DNA of 64,000 nucleotides from Propionibacteriaceae bacterium (GCA_031267645.1 JAIRYW010000026.1:62001-126000); one strand, 5' to 3'; positions 7,113 to 15,836 are shown, numbered from the stretch's first letter. A program made the numbers and translations. The notes: generated by a model from the letters alone, not told the origin.

Positions 7113-7987
7113 GTGAGGATTTGACCGAGCTCGATTCGGATGGCGTCCGGTCTGACTCTGTTTCACGTGAAACACCATTACCTCGGCCAGAGCGGACCCG
7201 CGTCATCGTGATCGCCAATCAGAAGGGCGGGGTGGGCAAGACCACCACCACCGTCAATCTGGCGGCGGCCCTGGGCTTGGGCGGATTGTCCGTCCTGGTG
7301 GTGGACGCCGATCCCCAAGGCAACGCCTCGACCGCCCTGGGGGTGGACCACCGCCAGGGCATCCGGGGGACCTACGAGACCTTGATGGACGGCGACGACA
7401 TGGCCTGGCACGTCCAGGTCAGCGCTGAGACGCCCGGTCTGACCGTGCTGCCCTCGACCATCGACTTGGCGGCGGCCGAGTTGGAGCTGGTGGCGGTGCC
7501 CGGTCGGGAGCGGCGGCTGGCCGACGCCCTGGCGGCCTATCTGGCGGTCCAGCCGGTCGACTACGTCTTGATCGACTGCCCTCCTTCCCTTGGACTGCTC
7601 ACCCTCAACGCCCTGGTGGCGGCCGGTGAGATCATGATCCCGATCCAGTGCGAGTACTACGCCCTGGAAGGGGTCAGCCAACTGATGCGCACCATCGACC
7701 TGGTGCGGGGCGACCTCAACCCCGATCTAGCTCTGTCGACCGTGCTGCTGACGATGTACGACGGACGCACCCGGCTGTCGGCCCAGGTGGCCGAGGAGGT
7801 CCGGCGCTACTTCCCGGACCAGGCTTTGGAAACCGTCATCCCCCGTTCGGTCCGCATCGCCGAAGCTCCCAGCTACGGCCGCAGCGTCTTGACCTATCAC
7901 CGCGAGTCGGCCGGCGCCCGGGCCTACGCCGCCGCCGCCGTCGAGATGGCTCGGCGGGGCGCCCCGACCGGGGCGAACCAGACCTGA
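7109..7987 (+). CDS. parA: Chromosome partitioning ATPase ParA (Soj)
   Basis: Walker-type ATPase that, with ParB-parS, separates newly replicated origins. The deviant Walker A is KGGVGKT (39-45). DYVLIDCPPSLGLLTLNA and the later IPIQCEYYALEGVSQLM are typical ParA motifs. I choose GTG at 7109 because GAAGGAG lies 7 bases upstream and the preceding micro-ORF stop overlaps it. This gives a 31-residue N-terminal extension of the kind common in actinobacterial ParA, here encoded partly by parS site 4. parB follows after 55 bases. Confidence 0.95.
   Translation: MSEDLTELDSDGVRSDSVSRETPLPRPERTRVIVIANQKGGVGKTTTTVNLAAALGLGGLSVLVVDADPQGNASTALGVDHRQGIRGTYETLMDGDDMAWHVQVSAETPGLTVLPSTIDLAAAELELVAVPGRERRLADALAAYLAVQPVDYVLIDCPPSLGLLTLNALVAAGEIMIPIQCEYYALEGVSQLMRTIDLVRGDLNPDLALSTVLLTMYDGRTRLSAQVAEEVRRYFPDQALETVIPRSVRIAEAPSYGRSVLTYHRESAGARAYAAAAVEMARRGAPTGANQT
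7159..7174. other. parS: parS centromere site 4 (perfect, inside parA)
   Basis: Perfect TGTTTCACGTGAAACA located within the 5' coding sequence of parA, where it encodes residues SVSRET of the N-terminal extension. It is exactly 197 bases after site 3. Confidence 0.97.
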
Positions 7988-8042
7988 CAGGCTGACCCAT
8001 GCCCACAGTCGATCGAGCCGGCCGGCCGGAGAGGACGCCATC

Positions 8043-8975
8043 ATGACACCAGGGAAACCGCCCACCGGATTGGGCCGCGGGCTGGGCGAGCTGTTCCAGC
8101 GCACCGGCCCGGCCGCACCGTCGGCCGATCGATCCGTCCCGACCACGGAGGACGGCCAGTCCGAATTGGCGGACGGGTCGTATCTGACCGAACTGCCGAT
8201 CTCGTCCATCGAGCCCAACCCGGAGCAGCCGCGTAGCGTCTTCGACCCGGACCAGCTGAACGAACTGGCCGACTCGATCAAGCAGGTCGGCCTGCTCCAG
8301 CCGGTGGTGGTGCGGCCGTTGGGGGGACAGTCCTATCAACTGGTCATGGGCGAGCGGCGTTGGCGGGCGGCCAAACAGGCCCAGCTCAGCCTCATCCCCG
8401 CCATCGTGCGTCAGACCGAGGCCGGCGACCGGCTGCGTGACGCCTTGCTGGAGAACCTGCACCGGGTCCAGCTCAACCCCTTGGAGGAGGCGGCCGCCTA
8501 CCAACAGCTGCTGACCGACTTCGGCTGTACCCAGGAGGAGCTGTCGCAGCGCATCAAACGCTCCCGGCCCCAGATCGCCAACACCATCCGGCTGCTGCGG
8601 CTGCCGGCCTCGGTCCAGCGCCGGGTGGCGGCCGGAGTGCTGAGCGCCGGCCACGCCCGGGCTTTGCTGGGACTGGAGAGCGCCGAGCGGATCGAGCGTC
8701 TGGCCCAGCGCATCGTGGCCGAGGGCTTGTCCGTGCGGGCGACCGAAGAGGCCGTCACCCTAGACGGGCGGCGGACCGACAAACCCAGCCGAGTCCCCCG
8801 GGCCCGAGCCGCCCACCCCAGGGCGGTCATGTTGTCGGAACAACTGTCCGACCGCTTCGACACCCGAGTCAAGGTCGAGATGGGCCGCTCCAAAGGTAAG
8901 GTCACCATCGAATTCTCCGGTGAAGGCGACCTCGACCGCATCCTCACCCTGCTAGTCCCGCCCCTAGTAAATTAA
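8043..8975 (+). CDS. parB: Chromosome partitioning protein ParB (Spo0J)
   Basis: 310-residue CTP-dependent DNA clamp that loads at parS. Visible are GLGRGLGELF at the N-terminus, the ParB/Srx domain beginning LPISSIEPNPEQPR, the CTP-binding GERRWRAAK motif, a helix-turn-helix around ELSQRIKRSRPQIANTIRLL, and a C-terminal dimerisation segment ending in a KGKVTIEF strand. The ATG at 8043 follows parA closely, so the two form an operon. The protein should bind the parS sites just upstream. Confidence 0.97.
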   Translation: MTPGKPPTGLGRGLGELFQRTGPAAPSADRSVPTTEDGQSELADGSYLTELPISSIEPNPEQPRSVFDPDQLNELADSIKQVGLLQPVVVRPLGGQSYQLVMGERRWRAAKQAQLSLIPAIVRQTEAGDRLRDALLENLHRVQLNPLEEAAAYQQLLTDFGCTQEELSQRIKRSRPQIANTIRLLRLPASVQRRVAAGVLSAGHARALLGLESAERIERLAQRIVAEGLSVRATEEAVTLDGRRTDKPSRVPRARAAHPRAVMLSEQLSDRFDTRVKVEMGRSKGKVTIEFSGEGDLDRILTLLVPPLVN

Positions 8976-9183
8976 ACGCGAAACCCACTAAGCCACTCGC
9001 CTACTTATCGATATATAACCTACCCAGGGTTCGCCGCACGGCCGCTTCCTCCGTAACCCGGCGCGTGGCCGCCCCTTTCGCCATCCTGGGCGCAGTCGCA
9101 GGACCCATGACCCGGTCCAGCCCTCGACTTGATCACCGGACGTCAAACTGAGGGCTAGAACCGACAAAACCGCGACTGAATAA

Positions 9184-9252
9184 TCCCCAAAATGTCTACT
9201 AGAACATCTCCAAAATGACTACTGGAACGTCCCCAAAGTGTCGAATGAGCTA
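9184..9252 (+). repeat. 23-bp direct repeats (three units) upstream of DUF4143 gene 1
   Basis: Three adjacent 23-bp units (9184-9206, 9207-9229, 9230-9252) share CCAAAATG..TACT.GAAC. The last is more diverged. The array ends 11 bases before the ATG at 9264. The same layout, with the same unit length, precedes the other DUF4143 genes in this window. Probable regulator-binding iterons (inference). Confidence 0.85.
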
Positions 9253-9263
9253 GACTGGTCGGC

Positions 9264-10514
9264 ATGTCGTACCGTTCCCGTGTGGTCGATCAGGAAGTCC
9301 GGGAGGCTCTTCGCGACGTTGGCGCCGTATTGATCGAAGGGCCCAAGGCCTGTGGCAAGACCAGCACCGCCGAGCAGATGGCCGCCAGCGTGCTTCGGGT
9401 CGACGTCGATCCGTCCGTGCCCTTGGCCATGGAGACCGATCCCGGCCTGCTGCTGGAAGGACCGACGCCGCGTCTGTTGGATGAGTGGCAGGTCGAGCCC
9501 AGCCTGTGGAACCAGGTCCGGCGAGCGGTCGACGACCGGGCTCAGCCCGGGCAATTCTTGCTTGCCGGGTCGGCCACGCCGAGTGACGACGTGCGTCGGC
9601 ACTCGGGGGCAGGGCGTTTCGCCAAAGTCCGGATGCGCCCGATGTCACTGTGGGAGTCGGGGGACTCGACCGGTCAAGTCTCATTGGCGGCGCTGCTGGA
9701 CGATCAAACCCAGACTGCGGCCCCGACCGAGCAATCCCTGACGACATTGGCTCAATTAGTAGTGCGAGGCGGTTGGCCCCAGCTGATCGGAGGGACGCCG
9801 CGACAGACCGGCCGCTTCGCCGTGAACTACTTGACCTTGATCGCTGAAGCCGATTTGACTCAGGTGATCGGTGGGAGGAGGGATCCCGAGCGGGTCACCC
9901 GCCTGATCCGAGCCCTGGCTCACGGTGTCGCCACTAGCGTCACCCAAGACAAGTTAGCTCGTGACGCCGGTTTGGGTGACAGACCGCTGGCCCGAGACAC
10001 CGTCACGGAATATTTGGAAGGATTGTCCCGCTTGATGGTGTTGGAGGATCAACCGGCTTGGTCTCCCACCCTGCGCTCGCACGCCACTGCTCGGCGGGCG
10101 GCTCGCCGCCACTTCGTGGACCCATCTTTGGCCGCCGCCGCCCTCAATGCCACCCCAGAGCGGTTGTTACGGGAGTTGCCCGTCTTGGGTGCCCTGTTCG
10201 AGTCATTAGTGGTGCGCGATCTGAGGGTATACGCCCAGGCCTTGGGCGGCCGGATATTGCACTATCGTGATTCCACCGACCGGGAGGCTGACGCGATCAT
10301 CGTCTTGCCCGACGGCTCTTGGGCCGCCTGTGAGATCAAATTGGGCCCAGCCAAGGCGAACCAGGCGGCGGCATCGCTGAAGCGGTTGGCCGACACCATC
10401 GACACCGCCGTGGTCGGTCCCCTCCGCGCCCTCATCGTACTGACCGGTTCCGGGCCGGTCGTGCGCCGACCGGACGGGGTCCACGTCGTGCCGATCGGAA
10501 CTTTGCGGCCCTGA
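9264..10514 (+). CDS. DUF4143-type AAA ATPase (copy 1)
   Basis: 416-residue ATP-binding protein of the AAA_14/DUF4143 class. P-loop GPKACGKT lies at 26-33, LLDEWQVEP is a Walker B-like segment, and LLAGSATP and HSGAGRF are class motifs. The C-terminal half holds GALFESLVVRDLRVYA and a nuclease-like ending with EADAIIVLPDGSWAACEIKLG (D...E-x-K), as in restriction-endonuclease-fold domains. The cellular role of the family is not settled; mobile or conflict-related functions are often suspected. It converges on the trypsin-STAND gene. Confidence 0.88.
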   Translation: MSYRSRVVDQEVREALRDVGAVLIEGPKACGKTSTAEQMAASVLRVDVDPSVPLAMETDPGLLLEGPTPRLLDEWQVEPSLWNQVRRAVDDRAQPGQFLLAGSATPSDDVRRHSGAGRFAKVRMRPMSLWESGDSTGQVSLAALLDDQTQTAAPTEQSLTTLAQLVVRGGWPQLIGGTPRQTGRFAVNYLTLIAEADLTQVIGGRRDPERVTRLIRALAHGVATSVTQDKLARDAGLGDRPLARDTVTEYLEGLSRLMVLEDQPAWSPTLRSHATARRAARRHFVDPSLAAAALNATPERLLRELPVLGALFESLVVRDLRVYAQALGGRILHYRDSTDREADAIIVLPDGSWAACEIKLGPAKANQAAASLKRLADTIDTAVVGPLRALIVLTGSGPVVRRPDGVHVVPIGTLRP

Positions 10515-10560
10515 GTCAAAATATAGAAATAATTAGAACTATTTATCTATATATAGCTCA
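10513..10560. other. AT-rich stretch between convergent genes
   Basis: About 48 bases of mostly A and T (for example ATATAGAAATAATTAGAA) directly after the DUF4143 stop, in otherwise GC-rich DNA. It may act as a bidirectional termination region or be a scar of acquired DNA. Confidence 0.4.
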
Positions 10561-10651
10561 TCGGTGGCGAGGCGGCCGATCGGCGGGTGACTGATTCGTA
10601 CGACGTCGTCTCGTCCCCGTCCGGACACGGAGGATTGGCGATTCGCCTACC

Positions 10652-13060
10652 TCAGTATTCGGATTCCATCCACTGTAGGGAATTTTCGACTGTTCTCCGC
10701 ACCGGATGATCCGAACTGAGGGATTGCGCGTCCCGGACGACACGCTTCATCAGTTCGATGGCCTTCGACCGGCAGTCCGAGAGCCAATAACCCACGGCGA
10801 GGTTGTTGCGGGCTCGGAGGGTGTCGGGGTGGTCGGGTCCGAGGACCCGCAGACTGTCGGCCAGGTTCCGTTCGTGCATGGGGATGGCCAGGTCGAGGCG
10901 TCCGGCGGACTCGTGGGCGTAGGCGAGGTTGTTGCGGGCAGTGAGGGTGTCGGGGTGGTCGGGTCCGAGGACCCGCAGAAGGTCCTTCAGGGTCGGTTCG
11001 AGCAGGTGGATGGCAGTTGACGGGCCGTGCAACTCGTTTAACGCGCGTCCGCAATGTAAGCGTTCCCGCAAGATCAACTGGTCGGAGCGGGCTAACTCCG
11101 AATAGCTCAATAGCCAAGTTAGGTGAGACGCCATCTCAGCGGCCAAGGCTCGCGTAGCCAAGTAATCGTCGGCGATCGCAGGGTCAGCGGCGGGGATCGG
11201 CTGGAGCGGGCTGATCGAGGCCAAGGCCGCGCGGACTGGGACCAGGGCTTTCTTCCGGCGTTTCTTGGTGCCGTGTTGGTGGCGGACGACCCGGGAGACC
11301 AGGCGGTGCATGACGATCAGGTCGCGACTGTCGCTGTAGCTGCGGGAAATCAGTGAGGCGTCCTCCAAGCGGGTGAGGACTTGGGCCAGGTTGGACCGGC
11401 CGGCTGCGTCGTCATGGGCGAGGGGAGACAGATGGGAGCGGCGGACGCCGGCCGGGTCGAACAAGGCCATCAGATCTAGCACAGCCTGGGTCAAGGCACG
11501 ACAATCCCCTTTAGCGGGGAGGACGGCGCTCAAGGCCAGGGTGATGGCGCGGGCGGTGGAGTTGGGATAGCTGGCGAGGTCGCCGTCTGGGGTCAGGACC
11601 AGATTGGGGGGCAGGGCTTCAAGGTCGGCCAGATAGGCGGTGTGACCGTATTGGTGGTCGTCTTGGCGGCGGAGGGCGATGACGCCGGCGGCTTGGGCCA
11701 GAGCCAAGGGCAGATCGCCTAGTTGCTGCGCCACCTGGTCCGCGCCGCCGGCGTCGTCCAAGCCGGTGCTGTTCCGCAGGTAGGCGACGGAATCCTCTCT
11801 AGCGAAAGGCTGGACCAGGATGAGAGAGGGACCGGATCGGTTGAGGGCAGCGGCGCGGTCGGCCGTGGTCACCACCACTTGGGCGGCCGCGGGGTCGGGC
11901 AGACAGCCAGACAGATGGTCGAGGGCGGTCAGATTGTCGAACACTAGTAGTCGGCGCTGTGGCTGAGAGTTCCAGTGGTTGACCAGGTGGCGCACGGTCG
12001 CCTCGGGCTCTTCGCCCGGCTGCTCCAGGCCGAGGCTAGCTGCCATCAGGCGCAGGTCGGTCTGGATGGATGAGCGGGACTCGGCGTTGATCCAGGCCAC
12101 CACCGGCCAATGGTCCGCCGTGCGTAGCCGGACTAGAGCGGCGGCGATCTGGGACTTGCCCGCGCCCCGTAGTCCGTACAAGGTCGCCCGGCCGGTGGTG
12201 TCCAACTGTTTTTGCAGGACCGAGGTGGCCGGACGGTCGACGTAATGGGGAGACTGACCGGGGACTTGGTCGGTCCAGACCAGACGGAGGCTGCGGGAGT
12301 CGCCCAAGCGAGGCAGATCGGCCGCTGTGGCCCAGGTCACCAGTTCCCAGAAACCGGCGGCGTCGGTCTTGGCCAAGCCGGCCAGCTGGTCGAAGCCGCT
12401 GGCGGTGAAGACGTTGGAGGCCAGTTCCGGCTTACGGACGACGACCACGCCCACGCAATGGGTCACGCCGCCGTGTTCGACCAGGATCGGGCCGCCGGAC
12501 AGGCCGCGCCAATCCTCCGGCTGCTCCCCGCTCGATGTGACGCCGGCCTGGTTGTTCAGCACCAGGCTGAGCGAGGCGCCGGTCTGACCTGGGGACGTCC
12601 CTTGGGCGGGGCTGATCGTGCTGGGGAGGACGGCGAGGCCGTGGCGGGTCGGAGCCGACGGGTCGGTGGCCGAGTTGGCCGCGCCGGCCGGGGGTTGGGA
12701 GCGTAGGAAAATCGGATAACCCAGCGCGGTGGCGGGGACACCGACGGCGGAGTTCCGGTCGAACCGAGCCAATGGGGTCGGCTCGTCATGAGCGAAATCA
12801 TCCACCCGCCACAGGGCCAGATCGACCGCCGGATCGGGACTGGCCCAAGCCACCGTGGCCCGGAGCCAATTCCCGCTTTCAGCCAGGACCTGGTGCTCAG
12901 AGGTGCCGGCTTCGGAACAGTGCCGGGCGGTCAGAACCAAACCCCGGCCCAAACGCCAACCAGAGGCCCCCGCCTTCTCCGGGCTCGAACCGGGGACGGT
13001 CGAGTGCTTCAACTTGACCGTACGACTGGCGTCCAGCGTCACCGCACGACCGGCGTCCAT
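10652..13060 (-). CDS. Trypsin-like peptidase - STAND NTPase - TPR protein (conflict-system effector/sensor)
   Basis: 802 residues with three parts. Residues 20-230 are a trypsin-like domain with His47 (LTARHCSE), Asp80 (AVDLALW) and Ser188 (GLSGGPI) in the right order for a catalytic triad. Residues 275-520 are a STAND/NB-ARC-like NTPase with Walker A GLRGAGKS (296-303) and Walker B LLVFDN. The C-terminus has kinesin-light-chain-type TPR repeats, each with LRVLGPDHPDTL, 42 residues apart. Such proteins occur in bacterial conflict systems in which a sensed signal activates an effector. The gene follows the Trypco2 gene by 22 bases. Confidence 0.88.
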   Translation of the reverse strand: MDAGRAVTLDASRTVKLKHSTVPGSSPEKAGASGWRLGRGLVLTARHCSEAGTSEHQVLAESGNWLRATVAWASPDPAVDLALWRVDDFAHDEPTPLARFDRNSAVGVPATALGYPIFLRSQPPAGAANSATDPSAPTRHGLAVLPSTISPAQGTSPGQTGASLSLVLNNQAGVTSSGEQPEDWRGLSGGPILVEHGGVTHCVGVVVVRKPELASNVFTASGFDQLAGLAKTDAAGFWELVTWATAADLPRLGDSRSLRLVWTDQVPGQSPHYVDRPATSVLQKQLDTTGRATLYGLRGAGKSQIAAALVRLRTADHWPVVAWINAESRSSIQTDLRLMAASLGLEQPGEEPEATVRHLVNHWNSQPQRRLLVFDNLTALDHLSGCLPDPAAAQVVVTTADRAAALNRSGPSLILVQPFAREDSVAYLRNSTGLDDAGGADQVAQQLGDLPLALAQAAGVIALRRQDDHQYGHTAYLADLEALPPNLVLTPDGDLASYPNSTARAITLALSAVLPAKGDCRALTQAVLDLMALFDPAGVRRSHLSPLAHDDAAGRSNLAQVLTRLEDASLISRSYSDSRDLIVMHRLVSRVVRHQHGTKKRRKKALVPVRAALASISPLQPIPAADPAIADDYLATRALAAEMASHLTWLLSYSELARSDQLILRERLHCGRALNELHGPSTAIHLLEPTLKDLLRVLGPDHPDTLTARNNLAYAHESAGRLDLAIPMHERNLADSLRVLGPDHPDTLRARNNLAVGYWLSDCRSKAIELMKRVVRDAQSLSSDHPVRRTVENSLQWMESEY

Positions 13061-13082
13061 GGTTCCGACCGCCCGTCACAGT

Positions 13083-13388
13083 TCAGTCTTCGGGAGCGGA
13101 CAGCAGAACCTCGCTGGGTTGCCCATCGGCGCCTGGGGTGACGGCCTTCAGCGTCAAGGTGACGGTCTGGGTCTGGGCCGACTGGTGCGAGACCTCGCCG
13201 CCGGCTTCGAACAGGAACCATTTGACGCCGGCTTTGCCGGCGGCATCGGTGGTGGCCGCCACCTTCAACTCCAGCTTCACCTCGTCCACTTTGAAGCGCA
13301 GGTCCCGACCCTCGCCGGCCCGCATCGACTGCTCCAACTCGTCGCGCAAAGCCTCAATGGCCTTGGACAGGGGAACACCGTTCTCCAT
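13083..13388 (-). CDS. Trypsin-co-occurring domain (Trypco2-like) protein
   Basis: 101-residue protein resembling the Trypco2 family named for its association with trypsin-containing conflict systems. It starts LSKAIEALRDELEQSM, continues LRFKVDEVKLELKV, and has a GVKWFLFEAGGE strand and a TVTLTLKAV strand. The gene lies immediately upstream of the trypsin-STAND-TPR gene on the same strand, so both are likely one operon, supporting a joint role. AGGAAG precedes the ATG. What the domain does is unknown; adaptor or substrate are both possible. Confidence 0.8.
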   Translation of the reverse strand: MENGVPLSKAIEALRDELEQSMRAGEGRDLRFKVDEVKLELKVAATTDAAGKAGVKWFLFEAGGEVSHQSAQTQTVTLTLKAVTPGADGQPSEVLLSAPED

Positions 13389-13523
13389 GGCGCTTCCTTT
13401 CGCTCACCGTTGAGGTCAGCCTACAAGAGGCATTCGCGGCTTAGGGGTCATCCCGGTGGGGTGAGAGACCTTCGGCTTTGTACGCCGGTCGACGGCGGCC
13501 TGTGGCCTTCGACCACGGAGAGG

Positions 13524-14816
13524 TCAGCCTTGATCGGCCGCCGGGCCGGGGCCGAGGCAATCGATGGGGACGACGTGGACGCCATCGTCGCGGGTGTGGG
13601 CCAAGCCCGAGGTGGCGGTGACGACGGCCAAGAATGAGGGCTGGCGGACCTCGTCCGCCAGCTTGCGCCGGAGGCGGCGCAAATTGTCGGCCGCTGATTC
13701 CAATTGGCCGGCCCCCAGCTTCACTTCGACGGCGCCCCAACGGCCGTCGGCGGAGGTGACGATGGCGTCGGCTTCTAGTCCTTTGTTGTCCCGGTAATGC
13801 GCCACGGAGCCGCCCTGGGCTTCGGCGTAGACCCTAAGGTCGCGCACCACCAAAGACTCGAACAACAGGCCAGTCGTCTGGGGGTCCTGATGCAGCGACT
13901 CCGGGGTGGCGCTCAAAGCGGCGGCGGCCAAGGACGGGTCGGCCAGGTGCCGGGTCGGGGCCATGCGCAGCTGGGACTTGGAACGCAGGGAATACACCCA
14001 CGGCGGCAGGTCGTCCACGGCGAAGACTCCCCGCAAGGCGGCCAAGTAGCTCCATAGGGTTGATTTGGCGGGGATGGAATCCAGTTCGGACTGGTCGGCG
14101 ATGTCCGCTCGGACGGTGTCGAAATTGGCGCTGGTGGAAGTGTGGCGGGCCAGGGAACGCAGCAGGGCCCTGACCTTGTCCGGGTCTCGGCGCACCCGGT
14201 CAGGCTGGGGCAGGTCGGAATTGGCCAAGGCCTCCAGGTATTGCTGCGGCGCAAGGGCCGCCAAGTCATCGTCCAGGCCCAGGCTGGAAGGCCAACCACC
14301 CCGACAGATCAGCTTGATGATCCCTTGGTAGTCCAGGTCCGACGCCACCGGCTCGATCGGATCGCCGGCCAAGAGCCCGCTCAGCGTCACCGCCCCGCTG
14401 GACTGGCCGGATTCGAACAACGACATCGGGCGCAAGCGCAGCCGAGCGAAACGGCCGGTCCCGCTGTGGCTGACAGCGCTCTGGGCTGGGCTGGCCGAAC
14501 CGGTGAAAATGAACAAACCCTTGCTCGGGGACTCGTCCACCATCCGGCGGGCGACATCCCATAAGACGGGGGCGTCCTGCCACTCATCGATTAAGGTGGG
14601 CCGGCTTCCGGCCAGTACGCCGCGCGGGTCGAGGGAGGAACGCAGCCGCGTCGGCGGATCGTCCAGATAGATCGCGGAGGAGCTGTGGCGACGGCCCATC
14701 CAAGTCTTGCCGCACCACTTCGGCCCTTCGATCAGCACCGCCCCGAAAGCCCTCAAGAACAGCGATAGGCGGCGGTCAAGGCATCTGGGGCGGTACGACT
14801 GATCCACTGCCGACAT
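13524..14816 (-). CDS. DUF4143-type AAA ATPase (copy 2)
   Basis: 430 residues, same architecture as the other copies. P-loop GPKWCGKT near residues 32-39, LIDEWQDAPVLWDVARR, FTGSASP and HSGTGRF, then GLLFESLVVRDLRVYAEAQGG and a C-terminal EADAIVTSADGRWGAVEVKLG nuclease-like segment. It is diverged from copies 1 and 3, so this is not a recent tandem duplication. It lies upstream of the Trypco2/trypsin-STAND pair on the same strand with 135 bases between, and could be part of that island. Confidence 0.88.
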   Translation of the reverse strand: MSAVDQSYRPRCLDRRLSLFLRAFGAVLIEGPKWCGKTWMGRRHSSSAIYLDDPPTRLRSSLDPRGVLAGSRPTLIDEWQDAPVLWDVARRMVDESPSKGLFIFTGSASPAQSAVSHSGTGRFARLRLRPMSLFESGQSSGAVTLSGLLAGDPIEPVASDLDYQGIIKLICRGGWPSSLGLDDDLAALAPQQYLEALANSDLPQPDRVRRDPDKVRALLRSLARHTSTSANFDTVRADIADQSELDSIPAKSTLWSYLAALRGVFAVDDLPPWVYSLRSKSQLRMAPTRHLADPSLAAAALSATPESLHQDPQTTGLLFESLVVRDLRVYAEAQGGSVAHYRDNKGLEADAIVTSADGRWGAVEVKLGAGQLESAADNLRRLRRKLADEVRQPSFLAVVTATSGLAHTRDDGVHVVPIDCLGPGPAADQG

Positions 14817-14833
14817 CTTCCACCTCCTGCCGT

Positions 14834-14948
14834 CGAACTAATCGTACCGTCGGCGGCGGACGAATCGTACCCATTTTGTCGGACTATTTGTACCTATTTC
14901 ATCGGACGATTCGTACCTTATCCGTCGTCAGCCAGGCGTACGACTACC
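14834..14948 (-). repeat. 23-bp direct repeats (four units plus one decayed) upstream of DUF4143 gene 2
   Basis: Units begin at 14834, 14857, 14880, 14903 and 14926, exactly 23 bases apart. The plus-strand core is CGGAC.A.T.GTACC. The last unit is degenerate. On the coding strand the core reads AAAATGGGTACGATTCGTCC, which can be lined up with the repeats of copy 1. The array ends 17 bases before the start codon (ATG at 14816). Confidence 0.85.
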
Positions 14949-15220
14949 CTCGATCAGACGGACTGGGCCGAAATGTCCACCAGAATCGCGGCGGCGCTAG
15001 CTACAAGACCGGGGGAAGGGCGAGGCCTGTTCCCCGCTTAAGAGGATGCCGAGAAGGGCTGCTCGGGCGCAGCCGGGTCGGTCGAAGGGTCCTCCCCGGC
15101 CATGGTGCGACGGGCCTCGTCGACGGCGGCGCGCAGGCGGTGGTCCGGGGCGATGGTCTGGTCGAGGCCCCGATGCGTCGGGGCGACGTCGCCCCTGGAA
15201 GCAATGTCCGGCCGGGCCGG
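14949..15220. other. Gene-poor stretch with an in-frame tail after the membrane-protein stop
   Basis: No independent gene is supported. On the minus strand, the reading frame of the membrane protein at 15221 continues open past its TGA for about 60 codons (to about 15041), giving a polar sequence that includes DQTIAPDHRLRAAVDEARR with plausible codon use. It has no start codon of its own near its beginning. Confidence 0.4.
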
Positions 15221-15715
15221 TCAGGCCCACAGGTCGACGGCGGCGTTGGCGACGTGGGTGACCAAGAAGACGACGGCCAAGACGGACAGGACCAGGTTGC
15301 GGCGCCACAGGCCGATGGCGCAGAAGCTGATCGGCTGCATGGCTATTAGCAAACCAATCATGATTCCCGGCGATTGGTGGCCGGAGAAATAAGCGATCCA
15401 ACCGGCGTAGTAGGCGACCAGCGCGGCCACCGCCACCGCCAGGCAGAACCGTTCACGGCGGGTGGCGGCTGAGAACCAGACGTCGTCGGCCCTGACCAGG
15501 AACAACATCACCACGACGCAGCCGAGCCCGATGATTTTCTCGGCGGCGCTCAGCCACCAGAGCTGATCTGTCATCTCCATCAGAGGATTGGAGCCCAGCG
15601 GGATCAACCCTGTGGCGTCGATGACGTAGGGAATTTCTTGGAGCGCCAGAACGACCAACCCCAAAGCGAACAACCCGAGGTAGTGGTCCTTGGTCAAACG
15701 CAGCCACCGGAGCAT
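15221..15715 (-). CDS. Hypothetical integral membrane protein (4-5 TM)
   Basis: 164 residues from ATG 15715, beginning MLRWLRLTKDHYLGLF; a GTG at 15784 would add 23 residues without a good ribosome binding site. Hydrophobic segments lie roughly at 10-30, 50-75, 85-105, 110-130 and 135-160. There is no recognised family. It sits downstream of ddl on the same strand (about 120 bases apart). A polar sequence continues in frame beyond the stop, see findings. Confidence 0.65.
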   Translation of the reverse strand: MLRWLRLTKDHYLGLFALGLVVLALQEIPYVIDATGLIPLGSNPLMEMTDQLWWLSAAEKIIGLGCVVVMLFLVRADDVWFSAATRRERFCLAVAVAALVAYYAGWIAYFSGHQSPGIMIGLLIAMQPISFCAIGLWRRNLVLSVLAVVFLVTHVANAAVDLWA

Positions 15716-15836
15716 GGCCCCACCGCCTTCATACGAAACGCCCACCAGGATAGCGGCGCGCCCGGAACTCTCAGCGGCGGCCACCGGATCGAGGATCGGG
15801 GGAAAACCGAAACCCCCGACCTCCTCCTGGACCGGG

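Larger units (their letters stand above)
6434..7174 (+). repeat. 197-bp tandem repeat array carrying parS sites
   Basis: Four copies of a 197-bp unit run into the parA gene, with the parS sites exactly 197 bases apart (6568, 6765, 6962, 7159). Each unit contains a GAAGGAG-like ribosome binding site, a GTG start, about 20 codons, a parS site read as SVSRET, and a conserved segment around CTGACTCACCGGGA. An older partial unit without parS occupies about 6434-6517. The array looks like serial duplication of the parA translation start region. There are no unique spacers, so it is not CRISPR. Confidence 0.93.

Noticed and set aside
6434..7174. Regular repeats that could be mistaken for a CRISPR array
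   Set aside because: Units are 197 bp, contiguous, coding in form and hold parS; there are no spacers or cas genes.
14834..14948. 23-bp repeats as a CRISPR array
   Set aside because: The units are directly adjacent with no spacers, and the same layout recurs only before DUF4143 genes.
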